Positions 10,280-20,772 of a DNA stretch of 64,000 nucleotides are shown in pieces. The position numbers and the translations under genes are program-made. Under the pieces are notes generated by a model. That model was not told where the DNA came from and ran no database searches. It saw only the letters and a program-made list of their open reading frames with translations. The number at the start of each line of letters is the position of its first letter. The first letter of the stretch is position 1. Source of the stretch: Anaspis maculata (taxonomy: Eukaryota; Arthropoda; Insecta; Coleoptera; Scraptiidae); assembly GCA_949128115.1 (NCBI GenBank), contig OX421968.1, positions 9,238,001 to 9,302,000 on the forward strand, in the 5' to 3' direction.

Positions 10280-12906
10280 TAAACAAAGGCCGGTTACTCA
10301 TTTTAAAGTGGAAAACTCGGAAAACTTGAAGAATTTTAAAATAAATTGCATGAAATTGTTCAAGAATCAATTACCCTTTGTTCAAAAAACGTTAGTATAA
10401 ATCTGTTCACAAGCTGAAAACAAAAGAAACTTGCAGTTTTTCATTAGGAACCAAATTATGTAGAAGAAAAGCGAGTGAGACAGTCAGACGCATTGGTACA
10501 TGGATAAAGGTGAACGATCTGAAACCACAGAAAGACTGTAAATGATTTGCAGAAAATTGAAAATTTTGAAAGTTTGAATTTTCCGGGAAAACCTCAAATC
10601 GTTTTCTAAATCATCTTATTATGAAGATCGTCAATTACGGCTTCACTTTGAGCTCCATCATTCAAGTCCGGTTTCGATAACCCAGACCTGTTTTACATTT
10701 TCAACAGGGAAATTCCCGGGAATTCGAAAAGAAAATTATTGGAAAATGTTCAAAAGCCAGATACACCTCTGGTTAAAAAAAAAGTGAAAATCTGTTCACG
10801 GGATAAAATATTGGAAAATTTTCAGTTTTTTCAGAGATGAAAACTCGGAAACCATGGGTTTTCGTTTTCGAAAATTTTCCCTCCAAAAATTATTTCAATC
10901 TTTTCTCCAACTTTCATTCCCAGCATGTCTGCACCTAAAATAAACATTTCGTGGGGTTCACCGCATGTCAAAGTTTGCATTGCAGTTTTTTTTCAAATTC
11001 ACGAAATGTGCCAATCTCATTTTGAAAAAATTACCGTCGGAAAACCGGAACCGTGCCGATTTTGAAAATAGGTCTAGACGACGCCCAATCCAATATAAAC
11101 TGCTCCACAATGAAGTTGTCGCCACCAAAAAAATGGGTTCACTTTGACGGCCAATAACTTACGATTGCCGGAAGTGATTTCCATTCTGTTTGTTGCGCTT
11201 GCTAGCCCAATCTATCTTGAACAGATCCTGTGATTTTGAATATCAAGAAACTGCATGTAACATTTATACAGGGTGATATGTAAAAACGTGAAAAATTGCG
11301 AAAGCTTCATCGAACCCCCATTTGCAAAATTTTTATTTTTTTTCAAATTCTAGTGTGAAAATAATGAAGTGTGATGCATTGTCTCGAAACTGTTTCGGAA
11401 TTTCCGAGATTGGAGGTCTTACACAGAAGATATGGATTTTTATGAGGAATGTAACAGATCTGCCATATTTTCTCGCAAGATTGAATCACTCAGCGTTACT
11501 GTAGCAACACACATTTTTGATGATCCTTGTGGGAAGGTATCATCAGAAAAACGCAATCAGGAGTAAAGCTCAGGCATGGCACAAGCACAACAAGTAAACT
11601 TCCACGGAAAATGAAGTTCTACCATATTCAGGGGTTTAGACTTGCAAAAAGCATGTTCCACATCTGAAATATTGATGAAATTCAACGTGTCAGAAACATA
11701 CAGTGACTAGCTTTTCAAAAAGTGCTCCCTGCCTGGCCCCCATTTTCGGGTTGATTTTGGATTCAAGTTATCCGGAACGGTTGTAGGAACAATCGTGCTG
11801 AATGTCAACCACCCATTCATTGGAAGTGATTCAATCTTGCGAGAAAATAGGGCAAATCTGTTACATTCCATATAAAAATTCATATCTTCTGTGTAAAATC
11901 TCCAATCTCGGAAATTTAGAAACAGTTTCGAGACAAGAATCACACTTCATGATTTTCACTGTAGAATTTGCCAATTTTTTTTTGCAAATGGGGGTTCGAT
12001 GAAGTTGTCGCAGTTACATATTTTTACATATCACCCTGTATAAATGTTACGTGCTGTTTCTTGATATTCATAATTATAGGATCTGTTGAGGATAAATTGG
12101 GCTAGTAAACGCAACAAACAGAATGGAAATCACTTCCGGCAATCGAAAGTTATTAGCCGTCAAAGTCAAGCCATTTTTTTGGTGGCGACAACTTCATTGT
12201 GGAGCAGTTTACTTTTGATATCGGTTTGGCTTTTTCGAAAAAAGTCGATCCCGGAGCAGGAATTAATTTTTGAGTGGAGTCCCTGCATCAAAAGCGAGTC
12301 GTCCTGATCACAATACGGGCGAGAGGCTCTCTCGGGTGGCAATGGCTAGGAGAAATTTTGAAAATTCATAACGCCCGACGGGAAAATAATGAAAGATTGC
12401 AACTGCAGACTTAATTTGACTCTTTAGTTTTGTTGCTTCCTGCCAAATTTGGTTCAAATCCATCCGCTAGATTTTGAATAATGAAATGGTAAAGTTTTGA
12501 ACTTTGACATTTTCTGTTATTTGACAGATGACAAATAGGGCAATACTTTCAACTGTTCTAAATACAGTTTTCATGGGCTTTCAAACGGCATATCACAAGT
12601 CAAGTTCCGTGAGATATAGCTTCTGTCATTTTTTGATAGTGACACTTCCGTTCGGCAGAAGGCAGCCAAAAACTAAGGGGCTCGTTCGACGGTGAAACCA
12701 TGTCCGTATATCAAATTTCAAGTCGATGGGATAGACGTTGCGGCCGAGGTTGCGGCTGTTACCGTGGAAGGTTACAGACAAACATACAAACCTACAAACA
12801 TACACACATACATACAGACAGAGATCATTCTGGAAATGGTTTTAATCGTCATAGGAGACAACGGATATATCCGTCGAAATCTCAAAAAAACTTTTCACGT
12901 AGCGGC
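10280..12906 (+). repeat. Interspersed repeat E, copy 1, interrupted by a foldback
   Basis: Shares long blocks with 25693-25975, 52870-53720 (reverse), 56155-57745 and 58735-61140. Landmarks in order: GGCCGGTTACTCATTTTAAAG, CATGTCTGCACCTAAAAT, AAAAATTACCGTCGGAAAAC, GACGCCCAATCCAATATA, then after the foldback (11098-12209) GTCGATCCC, GCATCAAAAGCGAGTCGT, CGGCGAGAG-type word, and finally ACAACGGATATATCCGTCG. I see no ORF of a transposase or RT in any copy, so it is non-autonomous or very old. The class is unknown to me. Confidence 0.65.
11098..12209. mobile_element. AACTGCTCC foldback element, copy 1, 1112 bp, TA target duplication
   Basis: Arms of about 390 bp (11098-11495 and 11815-12209) surround a 320-bp centre. 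Ends are AACTGCTCCACAATGAAGTT and its inverse, flanked by TA (11096-11097 and 12210-12211). The E repeat copies at 56993 and 57683 read straight through the site (CAATATACTTTCGAT), showing the empty target. TA duplication suggests a Tc1/mariner-type or similar transposase in trans. The centre lies in the opposite orientation to the centres of the other two copies. Confidence 0.85.
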
Positions 12907-12913
12907 CCTACTA

Positions 12914-13680
12914 AACTGCTCCACAATGAAGTTGTCACCACCAAAAAAGTGGCTTGACTTTGACGGCCAATAACTTTCGATTGCCGAAAGCGGTTTCCAT
13001 TCTGTTTGTTGCATTTACTAGCCCAATCTATCCTCAACAGATCCTGTAAGTGTGAATATCAAAAAACTGCATGTAAAATTTATACAGGCTGATATGTAAA
13101 AAGTTGAAAAATTGCGACGACCTAATCGAACCCCCATTTGCAAAAAAAAAATTCAAATTCTAATGCGAAAATCATGAAGTGTGATGCCTTGTCTCGAAAC
13201 GGTTTTGGAATTACCGAGATTGAAGGTCTTGCACAGAACATATGAATTTTTATATGGAATTCAACAGATTTGCCCTAAATTTTCTAGCAAGATTGAATCA
13301 CTTCCATTGAACGCGTGGTTGACATTGAGCACAATTGTTTCTATACAACCGTTCCGGATAACTTGAATTTAAAAACAACTCGAAAATTTGGTGTGAGGCC
13401 AGGCAGGGGGTACTTTTTGAAACGCTAGTTACTGTCTGTTTTTGGCACGTTGAATTTCATCAATGTTTCAGATATGTGGGACATGTTTTTTACAAGTTTA
13501 AATAAACCCCTGAATATGGTAGAACTTCATTTTCTGTGGAAGGGGGAACCACTGGAAGTTTACTTGTGCTATGCCTGAGCTTTACCCCTGATTGCGTTTT
13601 TCTGGTGATACCGTGCTACAATGATGATCAAGAATGTGTGTTGCTACAATAACGCTGAAAGCCCATCTTTTATGCTAACT
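12914..13680. mobile_element. AACTGCTCC foldback element, copy 2, one arm lost
   Basis: The left arm (12914 to about 13310) and the centre (about 13311-13680) match the copy at 11098-12209, but the right arm is absent. The centre is inverted relative to copy 1: here the GGTTGACATTGAGCAC word follows the left arm directly, whereas in copy 1 it is next to the right arm. Confidence 0.7.
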
Positions 13681-14959
13681 GTTCACTGACACGTCTTGAC
13701 GTGTGATGTCAAAATCTGTCACAGTCCTCTTGTAGATACCAAGATTCTCTTCAAAAATAGTCCTCGTACATGGAAATCGAACTAGCGGCGCCAAAGGCCC
13801 ACTACATGAAAAAATAAATTATGTCTTCATTTTGAAGAGACCACCAAGATTTTCAGACATCACAAATCGTTGGCCACCAAAAAAAAAACTTCATCTAGGG
13901 ATGATCGAAATAGACTACTCTCAATCCGTCTTCTCTAATACCGCTACGGGAGTTGTTTTTCCTACATAGGCTCCCGTACTGTAAGGCTAAGGCAAAAGGC
14001 AAGTAAGGCCAAGATTCGAGTCAGTCGTTCCAGATGAAAATAAGTTGCGAATAAGAATTCGTCAGATAATTTTGTTCTCAGAGTTTATTCGTCAAATTGT
14101 GCATCGAAGGTCGGGAATTCGACATTTGAAGATGTCAATAATGTCATCGACAGCTAAAGTGCTATGCAAAACTGGGTCGGCCATCTTGAAATGAGTAATT
14201 TCTTTTTACAATGACAAGTTCAGATATTGCCAAATTTGATTATTCATCATCATTAGGTACCTTCTCTAGAAGACTCAGGGAATCCCTACGACTCATGTTT
14301 TAGATGTGATGCTAGTGAAGACATGAGTATTATTCCTTATTCCTTGCTTGTAGCACAATTATATACCTACTATTGAAATACAAAAATCACAAGCAAGAGC
14401 TTTGACTTGTGAAAAGCCTAAATTACACACTTGAAACTAAAAATAATCGGATAGTTATTCGCTAATAAAGTAGGCGATCTGTGTTAAAGGCCTTCCGTTA
14501 AGAACAGATTGTAAACATAATCAAATACGTACTTTTCATGATTGCAAATAAAAATGCACGATGGTAACTGAGACCGCGTCCTGTCCGGCAGTCTGACCAT
14601 CTTTAGCGCAGATAATCATAAGTTATGATTCGAGAAGCGCCTCTGGCATATTCACTGATTCTTTAAAATGCGTAAAATACCAAATTAACCTTCACATTTT
14701 ATTTGTCTTTGGATCACTTTCTTAAAGCATGTTTTATTTAATGCCGAGACAGGGACCGCTTTTAGAGCCGAAGCTTCTTTCTTGAACCATAAAAATACCA
14801 ACAAAACTGATTTATTGTTATTGAGCTGATTCGCCGCTATGCAAAAGGCCATGTCATGCTTGAATGCTGACACTTGAAAAAGCGAAACCGCACGCGTACT
14901 TTCAGAGGTGCGATCGTAATTTTGAGCCGAAAATTTTGTCTAGTCTAGCTGTAGGTAGG
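13681..14959. other. No gene recognised
   Basis: Mixed sequence without clear repeats or family-like ORFs. A short ACACGTCTTGACGTGTG palindrome lies near 13690. Confidence 0.5.
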
Positions 14960-15120
14960 TCAAGTCTAGTTCCAGGGCAGAGTTGGGAACCGAAATTAAT
15001 GACGGTTCGGTTTCGGTTTACAACATTTTTCAATTTCGGTCTAGGTTTACAACTTTTTCATTTCACGATTTTCGGTTCGGTTATCTAGAATAATAATTTC
15101 GATTTCGGTTAGCAAAAAAT
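14960..15120. repeat. GGTTTCGGTT-rich simple-motif element
   Basis: Dense repeats of GGTTCGGTTTCGGTTT after GTTGGGAACCGAAA. The same motif class occurs at 23441-23671. Elements with a CAGGGATGG..AACCGAAA end are known among insect hAT-type MITEs, but the ends are not resolved here. Confidence 0.45.
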
Positions 15121-15218
15121 TTGGGTTCCATTTCAGCTCTATTTTTTGCAATCTGCAAAGCGCGAATTTCGAGGTCACCATTTGGTGATTTTTTTTGTAG
15201 TGTAATCTGGTAGTAATA

Positions 15219-16175
15219 TACAGGGTGGTCCAGGTTATAGTAGCAATAATCCACCATTCGATTGTCCATTGAAAACTAGGTCGCCACGCATAATTTCATT
15301 TTTCTCCAAAACGCTTCCTAAGAGAGACACAGCCCTTCTAAGTTCAGTTTTAAAAATCTTATTTTTGCAATAACTCTTAGGTCATCAAAGCGATTTTGAC
15401 CGAATTTAGTATAAATACTCATAAAATAGATACTCATCACTCGACGTAGATAACTTTTCTCAAAATTGTCCAGTGGCGTAGATACGGAGAGATTGTTCAA
15501 CTTCTCCCACCCCATTTCCTACGCCACTGGATATTTTTGAAAAATTAAACTTTTTTTAATTCCTTCTTCAATTTTAAAAAAAAATTACTCTTGCAAAATT
15601 CTGATTAGAGGCTTCGTTCCCGGGATATTTGGGTTTGAAACTTTGGAAAACGCCTCGAAATCACGACTTTCAAAAGCCTAAAAATTAAAATCCAAGAAAA
15701 CTTATGATTCCTCAACTGGAATGAGTTTCCTAGGTCGTTTAAGTTGATTTGCTGCTATTTTTTGCTAAGAAACGAAGCGTTTTCAGAGAAAAACAATTTG
15801 GGCTTAATTTTTTTTTTCAAAATTAAACAAGAAATTTGAAAAAAATATAGTTTCCCAAAAATATTCAGTGGCGTAGAGAATAGGGCGTGAAAAGTAAAAC
15901 AACTTCCCCGTATCTACGCCACTGGACAATTTTGACAAGAGTTATTTACGTCAAGTGGTGGGTATTTATTTTGTAAGTATTTGTACCAAATTTGGTCAAA
16001 ATCGCTTTGATGACTTGAGAGTTATTGCAAAAAGAAGATTTTAAAAACTGTACTTTGAAGGGCTGTATCTCTCTTAGGAAGCGTTTTAGAAAAAAATTAA
16101 ATTATGCATGTCGACCTAGTTTTCGATGGAATATCGAATGGTGAACTATTGCTACTATAACCTGGACCACCCGTA
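15219..16175. mobile_element. TACAGGGTGGTCC foldback element, about 0.96 kb
   Basis: Ends are TACAGGGTGGTCCAGGTTAT and the inverse, ending CACCCGTA. Arms of 300 bp or more include the CCAGTGGCGTAGATACGG block at about 15471 and its inverse at about 15914. All mirrored pairs centre on about 15698. The ORFs at both sides are mirror images of arm sequence. Confidence 0.75.
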
Positions 16176-16459
16176 TTTATTTCAATCAAGGATGGAATTG
16201 AATTGGTAAAATAAGCGTTGCTGTCAATCAATAAACCCACAGGGATCGATTCCGCAATGCTTATTCTACCTATATAACATAAATCCGTCTTTCACCAGGG
16301 GCGTTCCTACCCATGGTGCCTATTGTGCGAACAACAAGGGCAGCAAAATTTAGGGGCAGCATTTCTCCGGTTAAGTAATGCAGAATGATCCCAAGTACAA
16401 TTTTTTCAGAAAATTTTGTCTGTTTTAAAAACGATGGACCTTTTGATTTCCGCCAAATA

Positions 16460-17944
16460 CAGTGCTCAACAATTGAAGTGGAACACCTGAAAATTTTGGT
16501 CAAATTAAAATGGTCGTATTTTCTTAAGAAAAAACCGAATTGCAATGAGCTTTTTTTCCTGGACAGCTAATGTCTTAGACTACAGCATGATGGAATTCTT
16601 TCTTGTTGCAAGCTTGTCATATTATTTATACAGGGTGAAGTAGTGAGGTACTGCAAAAAATGTAAAGTTTGCACCTCTCCCGATCCGCGAATTTTTTTTT
16701 TTAAATTTTTCCAACTCGTTCTGGGCAAACATTGAGTCCATACCTCGAAACGGTTTTTTGGGTTTCTGTCTAGCTGTGTTAATTACAGGGTGATCTCAAA
16801 AAAGTGAAATTTTAGACGTTCAATGATAACTTCTTTCATTGTTATCCGATTTTGAACATCTTTAGCTCATATTGAAGCTGATACTTAGGGCGAGAACGTT
16901 GTGAGGTCAAAAATTATTGAAAACATTAATTCAATATAAGGGGACGTATCAGAAGCGACCCAAATGTTAAACAGCTTCCGAGTATCTGTTTGATGAAAGA
17001 CAAAAACAAATTGAAACTTGTCCTCAGAGGATCCGCTAATTTGGACCATTTCGATCTGCATCTCGCTTTAGTTGTCCAAGAAATTCCCGTGGTAGAATCA
17101 AAACTTGACTGCGTGTTTTCGCGAAAAAATCGCATCCCTTATTTAGTTGAAGGCGGCCGTAACCCAAGTTACAAAATTCACAACAATTCAAAAAATTCTC
17201 CTTGACAATAAAACACGTATACCTGCCAGTTCTGAATCTTGTAACTTGGGTTACGGTCGCCTATAGGTAAATAAAGGATGCGATTTTTTCGCGGAAACAC
17301 GCAGTCAAGTTTCGGTTCTACCACGGACATTATCTTGGACAACTAAAGCGAAAAGCAGATCAAAATGGTCCAAATTAGCGGATCCTTGAAGACACGTTTC
17401 AATTTGTTCTTATCTGTTATTAAACGGAAAGTCGGAAGCTGTTTTGCATTCGGGTCACTTTTGACACGTCCCCTTATATCGAATTGTTCTCTTCAATAAG
17501 TTTTGACCTCACACCGTTCTCGCCTGAAGTTTCAGCTTTAATGCCAAAGAAGTTTCAAATCGGGTAACAATGAAAGAAGTTACCCCCACAAAATATCACT
17601 TTTTTGTGATCACCCTGTAATTAACAGAGATAACCGAAAACCCAAAAAACCATTTCGAGGTATGGGTTCAAAGTTTCTCCAGAACAAGTTGGAAAAATTC
17701 AAAAAAATGTTTTCGCGGATCGGGAGGAGTGCAAACTTTACATTTTTTTGCAGTACCTCACTACTACACCCTGTATAAATAATATGAAAAGCTTGTAACA
17801 AGAAAGAATTATATCATGCTGTAGTCTAAGACATTAGCTGCCCAGGGAAGAAAACTAATTGCAATTCGGATTTTTCTTGAGAAAATACGACCATTTTAAT
17901 TTGACCAAAATTTTCAGGTGTTCCACTTCAATTGTTGAGCACTG
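16460..17944. mobile_element. CAGTGCTCAAC palindrome, 1485 bp, TA target duplication, triple concentric ends
   Basis: Ends are CAGTGCTCAACAATTGAAGT and its inverse, flanked by TA (16458-16459, 17945-17946), a Tc1/mariner-like style of end. Inside, TACAGGGTGAAGTAGTGAGG (near 16630) pairs with its inverse (near 17778), and TACAGGGTGATCTC (near 16785) with its inverse (near 17613). All three pairs share one centre at about 17202. The arms run almost to the centre, where GTAACCCAAGTTAC and its partner lie about 60 bp apart. Confidence 0.8.
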
Positions 17945-18590
17945 TATTTTGATTCGGTTTGCGATGTCCGTTAGCCTCATCTTCTGGCAGTTCATCCTAT
18001 AGCCACTCTCATTTACCAAAAGCCTTTAGGGCGCAGGTTCATCAGTATCGTTTATCTTTGCACTGATTGGTTTACCTAGTAGTAGTGAAGTGCATGAGCC
18101 AATCTTCAGCTCCAACAAGCTTGAAAAATCAATAACTTGGTTTGTCTGTCAGCTGTCGAAGTCGCTTGAAGGTCGCAGTTAGTCGAAATCAAACGCAAAA
18201 ATTTGATCATGGGCAGATTGGATCATCATCATCAACCACTTGGACACTTTACTGAACTCCAAAACGCATTATTTATAACATAAATAACAAGAGTAAAATG
18301 TAAGATAACAAAGATATTGGTCATCATGATGGCCATTTGTGCCGTCATCGGCCTATTGGCCAGTTTTCTCAATATAGCAGTTGAGCCTCGAGTTGGGCTA
18401 ACAAGTCGAAAAGTAAACATTAGCAAATATTCATGTGTGAAATTTGGTTTTTTCATAATTTTGAATTCCTGAGTATGATTCTGTTGTCCAATTCAAGTTT
18501 CAGATTGTCAAGTTTTGAACAGTGGCTCAAAGGCCAAAATTTGAAAAAATTCAGGGTATCGAAAATCTCACTAGTTCGAAATGAAAATTA

Positions 18591-19673
18591 TACCGGGTGA
18601 TCATTTGAAAACTATCCACTTGCAATATCTCCCGATTCCTAGTGAAAATGTCTTTGAGCAAAAACAGGTCGATTTTTATATCGAGGGGGACATCTAAAAC
18701 ATACATTGGAGAATTTATATCTTAAGCCCCCTCGCCCCCACTCACCCCAACTTTGAAATTTCAAATAACACCACCTACCTTGCGATACGTCAAATTAAAG
18801 AGAATAAAATTCTCTTTCTAAAAAAAATATTTTAAAATTTTTCAACCTCACCCCCTGTTCTTCCTAAAATTCTCTGAGTGTCCAAGTTAATATTCTTGAC
18901 CTCCATTTCCCTTCAATACAGTAAACGTCATCCTGCACAGCATCGGGAGAGAAAATTTTCTATAAAAAAAGTGCCACCCAAATTTACCCCTTCGCTCCCC
19001 CACCTGACCTCAAAAATTTAAAATGTCAATACCCACTTTGTAATACATCAAATTGATGGAAATTGAATTTTCTTCCTGAAAAAGATTTTTTCACAATTTT
19101 TAAAGCCCCCCATCTCCCCCCTAGAATACTCTAAATGGCCAATTTATTGGGGGAGGGGTAGAAAATTTCGGAAAAATTATTTTCGGAAAGAGAATTCAAT
19201 TCCCTTTGATTTGATGTATCACAGAGTAGGTGGCGTTTTGTTAAATTTGGGAGTTGAGGTGGGGGAGAGCAAAGGGGGGAATTTGGGTAGCACTTTTTCC
19301 ACCAAAAATTTTTCTTCTTCAATGCTATTTAGGATGACGCCGATTAAATTGAGAAAAAATGAGGGGTCCAGAATATAAAATGGGACAGTCAGAGAATTTT
19401 CAGGCAAAAGGGGGTGGGGTTAAAAAATTTTAAAATATTTTTTCAGAAAGAAAATTCAATTTCCTTCAATTTGATGTATCGCAAGGTAGGTAGTGTCATT
19501 TGAAATTTCAAAGTTGGGGTGATTGGGGGCGAGGGGGGTGGATATAGAAATTTGCCAATATATGTTTTGGTTGTCCCCCTCGATATAAAAATCGACCTGT
19601 TTTTGCTCGAAAAAATATTCACTAGGAATCGGGAGTTATTGCAGGTGGATAGTTTTCAAATGATCACCCGGTA
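18591..19673. mobile_element. TACCGGGTGATCA foldback element, about 1.08 kb
   Basis: Ends are TACCGGGTGATCATTTGAAA and its inverse TTTCAAATGATCACCCGGTA. Arms of nearly 500 bp are mirrored, with blocks such as CAAAAACAGGTCGATTTTTA and its inverse at about 19580. The centre is at about 19132. There is a striking run of C-rich tracts on the left and G-rich tracts on the right. Confidence 0.8.
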
Positions 19674-19675
19674 TA

Positions 19676-20060
19676 TCCTCCTTGTTGGACTTCCGATCCG
19701 AAAAATTCTAAAACCGCTTCGAGGTAATAGCCCGTCCACAATGATGTTAATGTTAACGTAATGTTATCAGCAATGGTAATGTTAGCATTTCAAAGCAACG
19801 AGTTTCAATAGGTAATGCTTACCATTGCCACTAACATGATTGTGAACGTCACCATTTGAAGCTCATTGCTTTGAATGCTAACATTACCATTGCCGTATAA
19901 CATTACGTTAACATTAACATCATTGTGGATGGCCTATAAGACATGAAGCTTCATAATGTCATTATTGAAAGTAGGAAAAAACATTATTTTCACAAACGGG
20001 GTTTGGTTGAACACAGTGACCATTTGCAATGGTTTACATATCACCTTGTGCAAACTTTGC
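19676..20060 (+). repeat. Diverged arm of the AACTGCTCC foldback family
   Basis: Blocks TTCCGATCCG, AAAACCGCTTCGAGG, AGACATGAAGCTTCATAAT and TATCACCTTGTGC follow the same order as in the arm at 33950-34130. The fragment is split by the MITE at 19728-19936. Confidence 0.55.
19728..19936. mobile_element. PIF/Harbinger-like MITE, 209 bp, TAA target duplication
   Basis: Arms of about 75 bp start TAGCCCGTCCACAATGATG and are mirrored by CATCATTGTGGATGGCCTA. Flanks are TAA (19725-19727) and TAA (19937-19939). Related sequence at 4407-4430 and 34000-34020 reads CGAGATAAGA without the insert, which gives the empty site. The 3-bp TWA-type duplication is the Harbinger hallmark. Confidence 0.75.
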
Positions 20061-20379
20061 GCAGTGTAGATATTCAATAGGTACTGAAGGAGGTACAATT
20101 TCATAAAAATTTGTGCGTGGTCTTATATTCAGCAGCGCAATTTGGTCATTCCAAAGATTCCAAGCAAAAACTTCCCAGTTTGAGGAAATCCATCAACAAT
20201 TTTGTCAGCAGCTGTCTTTTCTTTCACTTATGATAATCAATTTATCAGCATTATAATTAGTTCGAAAACTTTTCCAAACGGTCCCCAAACCCCTGTCTCT
20301 CTTTTTGATAATTTTTACTTTGCACAAGGGCAGCAAACACCTTAGGGACGCCCCTGTCTTTCAGAAATGACAATGATAC

Positions 20380-20640
20380 TTTTTACTTTCCCGGCCTCCC
20401 ACCAACAGGGAAAGAAATAGTATAGTAATCGTGCAGAAAAAAAGTTTTGAGATTTCGACGGATATATCCATTTTGAGGTCTGTAATCTCTCACGGTAACT
20501 CTTGAAATTTGGTATTCGGACATTGTTAGTCCGTGGAATGAGCCCATTACTTTTTCGCTGTCATCTGTCAAACAGAACTGTCACTATCAACAAATGTCAG
20601 AAGCTATATTTCACGGAAAAAAACTCATTCGTCAAATCTG
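20380..20640 (-). repeat. Repeat E fragment, reverse orientation
   Basis: Contains, in reverse, CGGATATATCC, the GTAACC-like block and the TGTCACTATCAA/GACAGATGAC words found near the end of copy 1 (12530-12900). Confidence 0.5.
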
Positions 20641-20772
20641 ACAGCCTTTTTGCTGCGGACATTTTGGATCTTTATTTTGTTGACGATGACATGAAAATGG
20701 CCCAGACGAAACGCACGTCGACAAATAAATAATATTAAAACAAAAAACAAGTGTGGAAAGACTTCAAGAAGA

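Larger units (their letters stand above)
16296..20356. mobile_element. hAT-like non-autonomous element expanded by nested insertions
   Basis: Ends are CAGGGGCGTTCCTA (16296) and the inverse TAGGGACGCCCCTG (to 20356), matching at 13 of 14 bases. Flanks are TCTTTCAC (16288-16295) and TCTTTCAG (20357-20364), an 8-bp duplication with one mismatch, as expected for hAT elements. Both subterminal regions contain AAGGGCAGCAAA. No transposase is visible. Inside lie the foldbacks at 16460-17944 and 18591-19673, a fragment of the AACTGCTCC family, and a small Harbinger-like MITE. Confidence 0.65.

Noticed and set aside
9903..10370. 155-residue ORF on the minus strand
   Set aside because: It spans the end of a solo LTR and unrelated flanking sequence.
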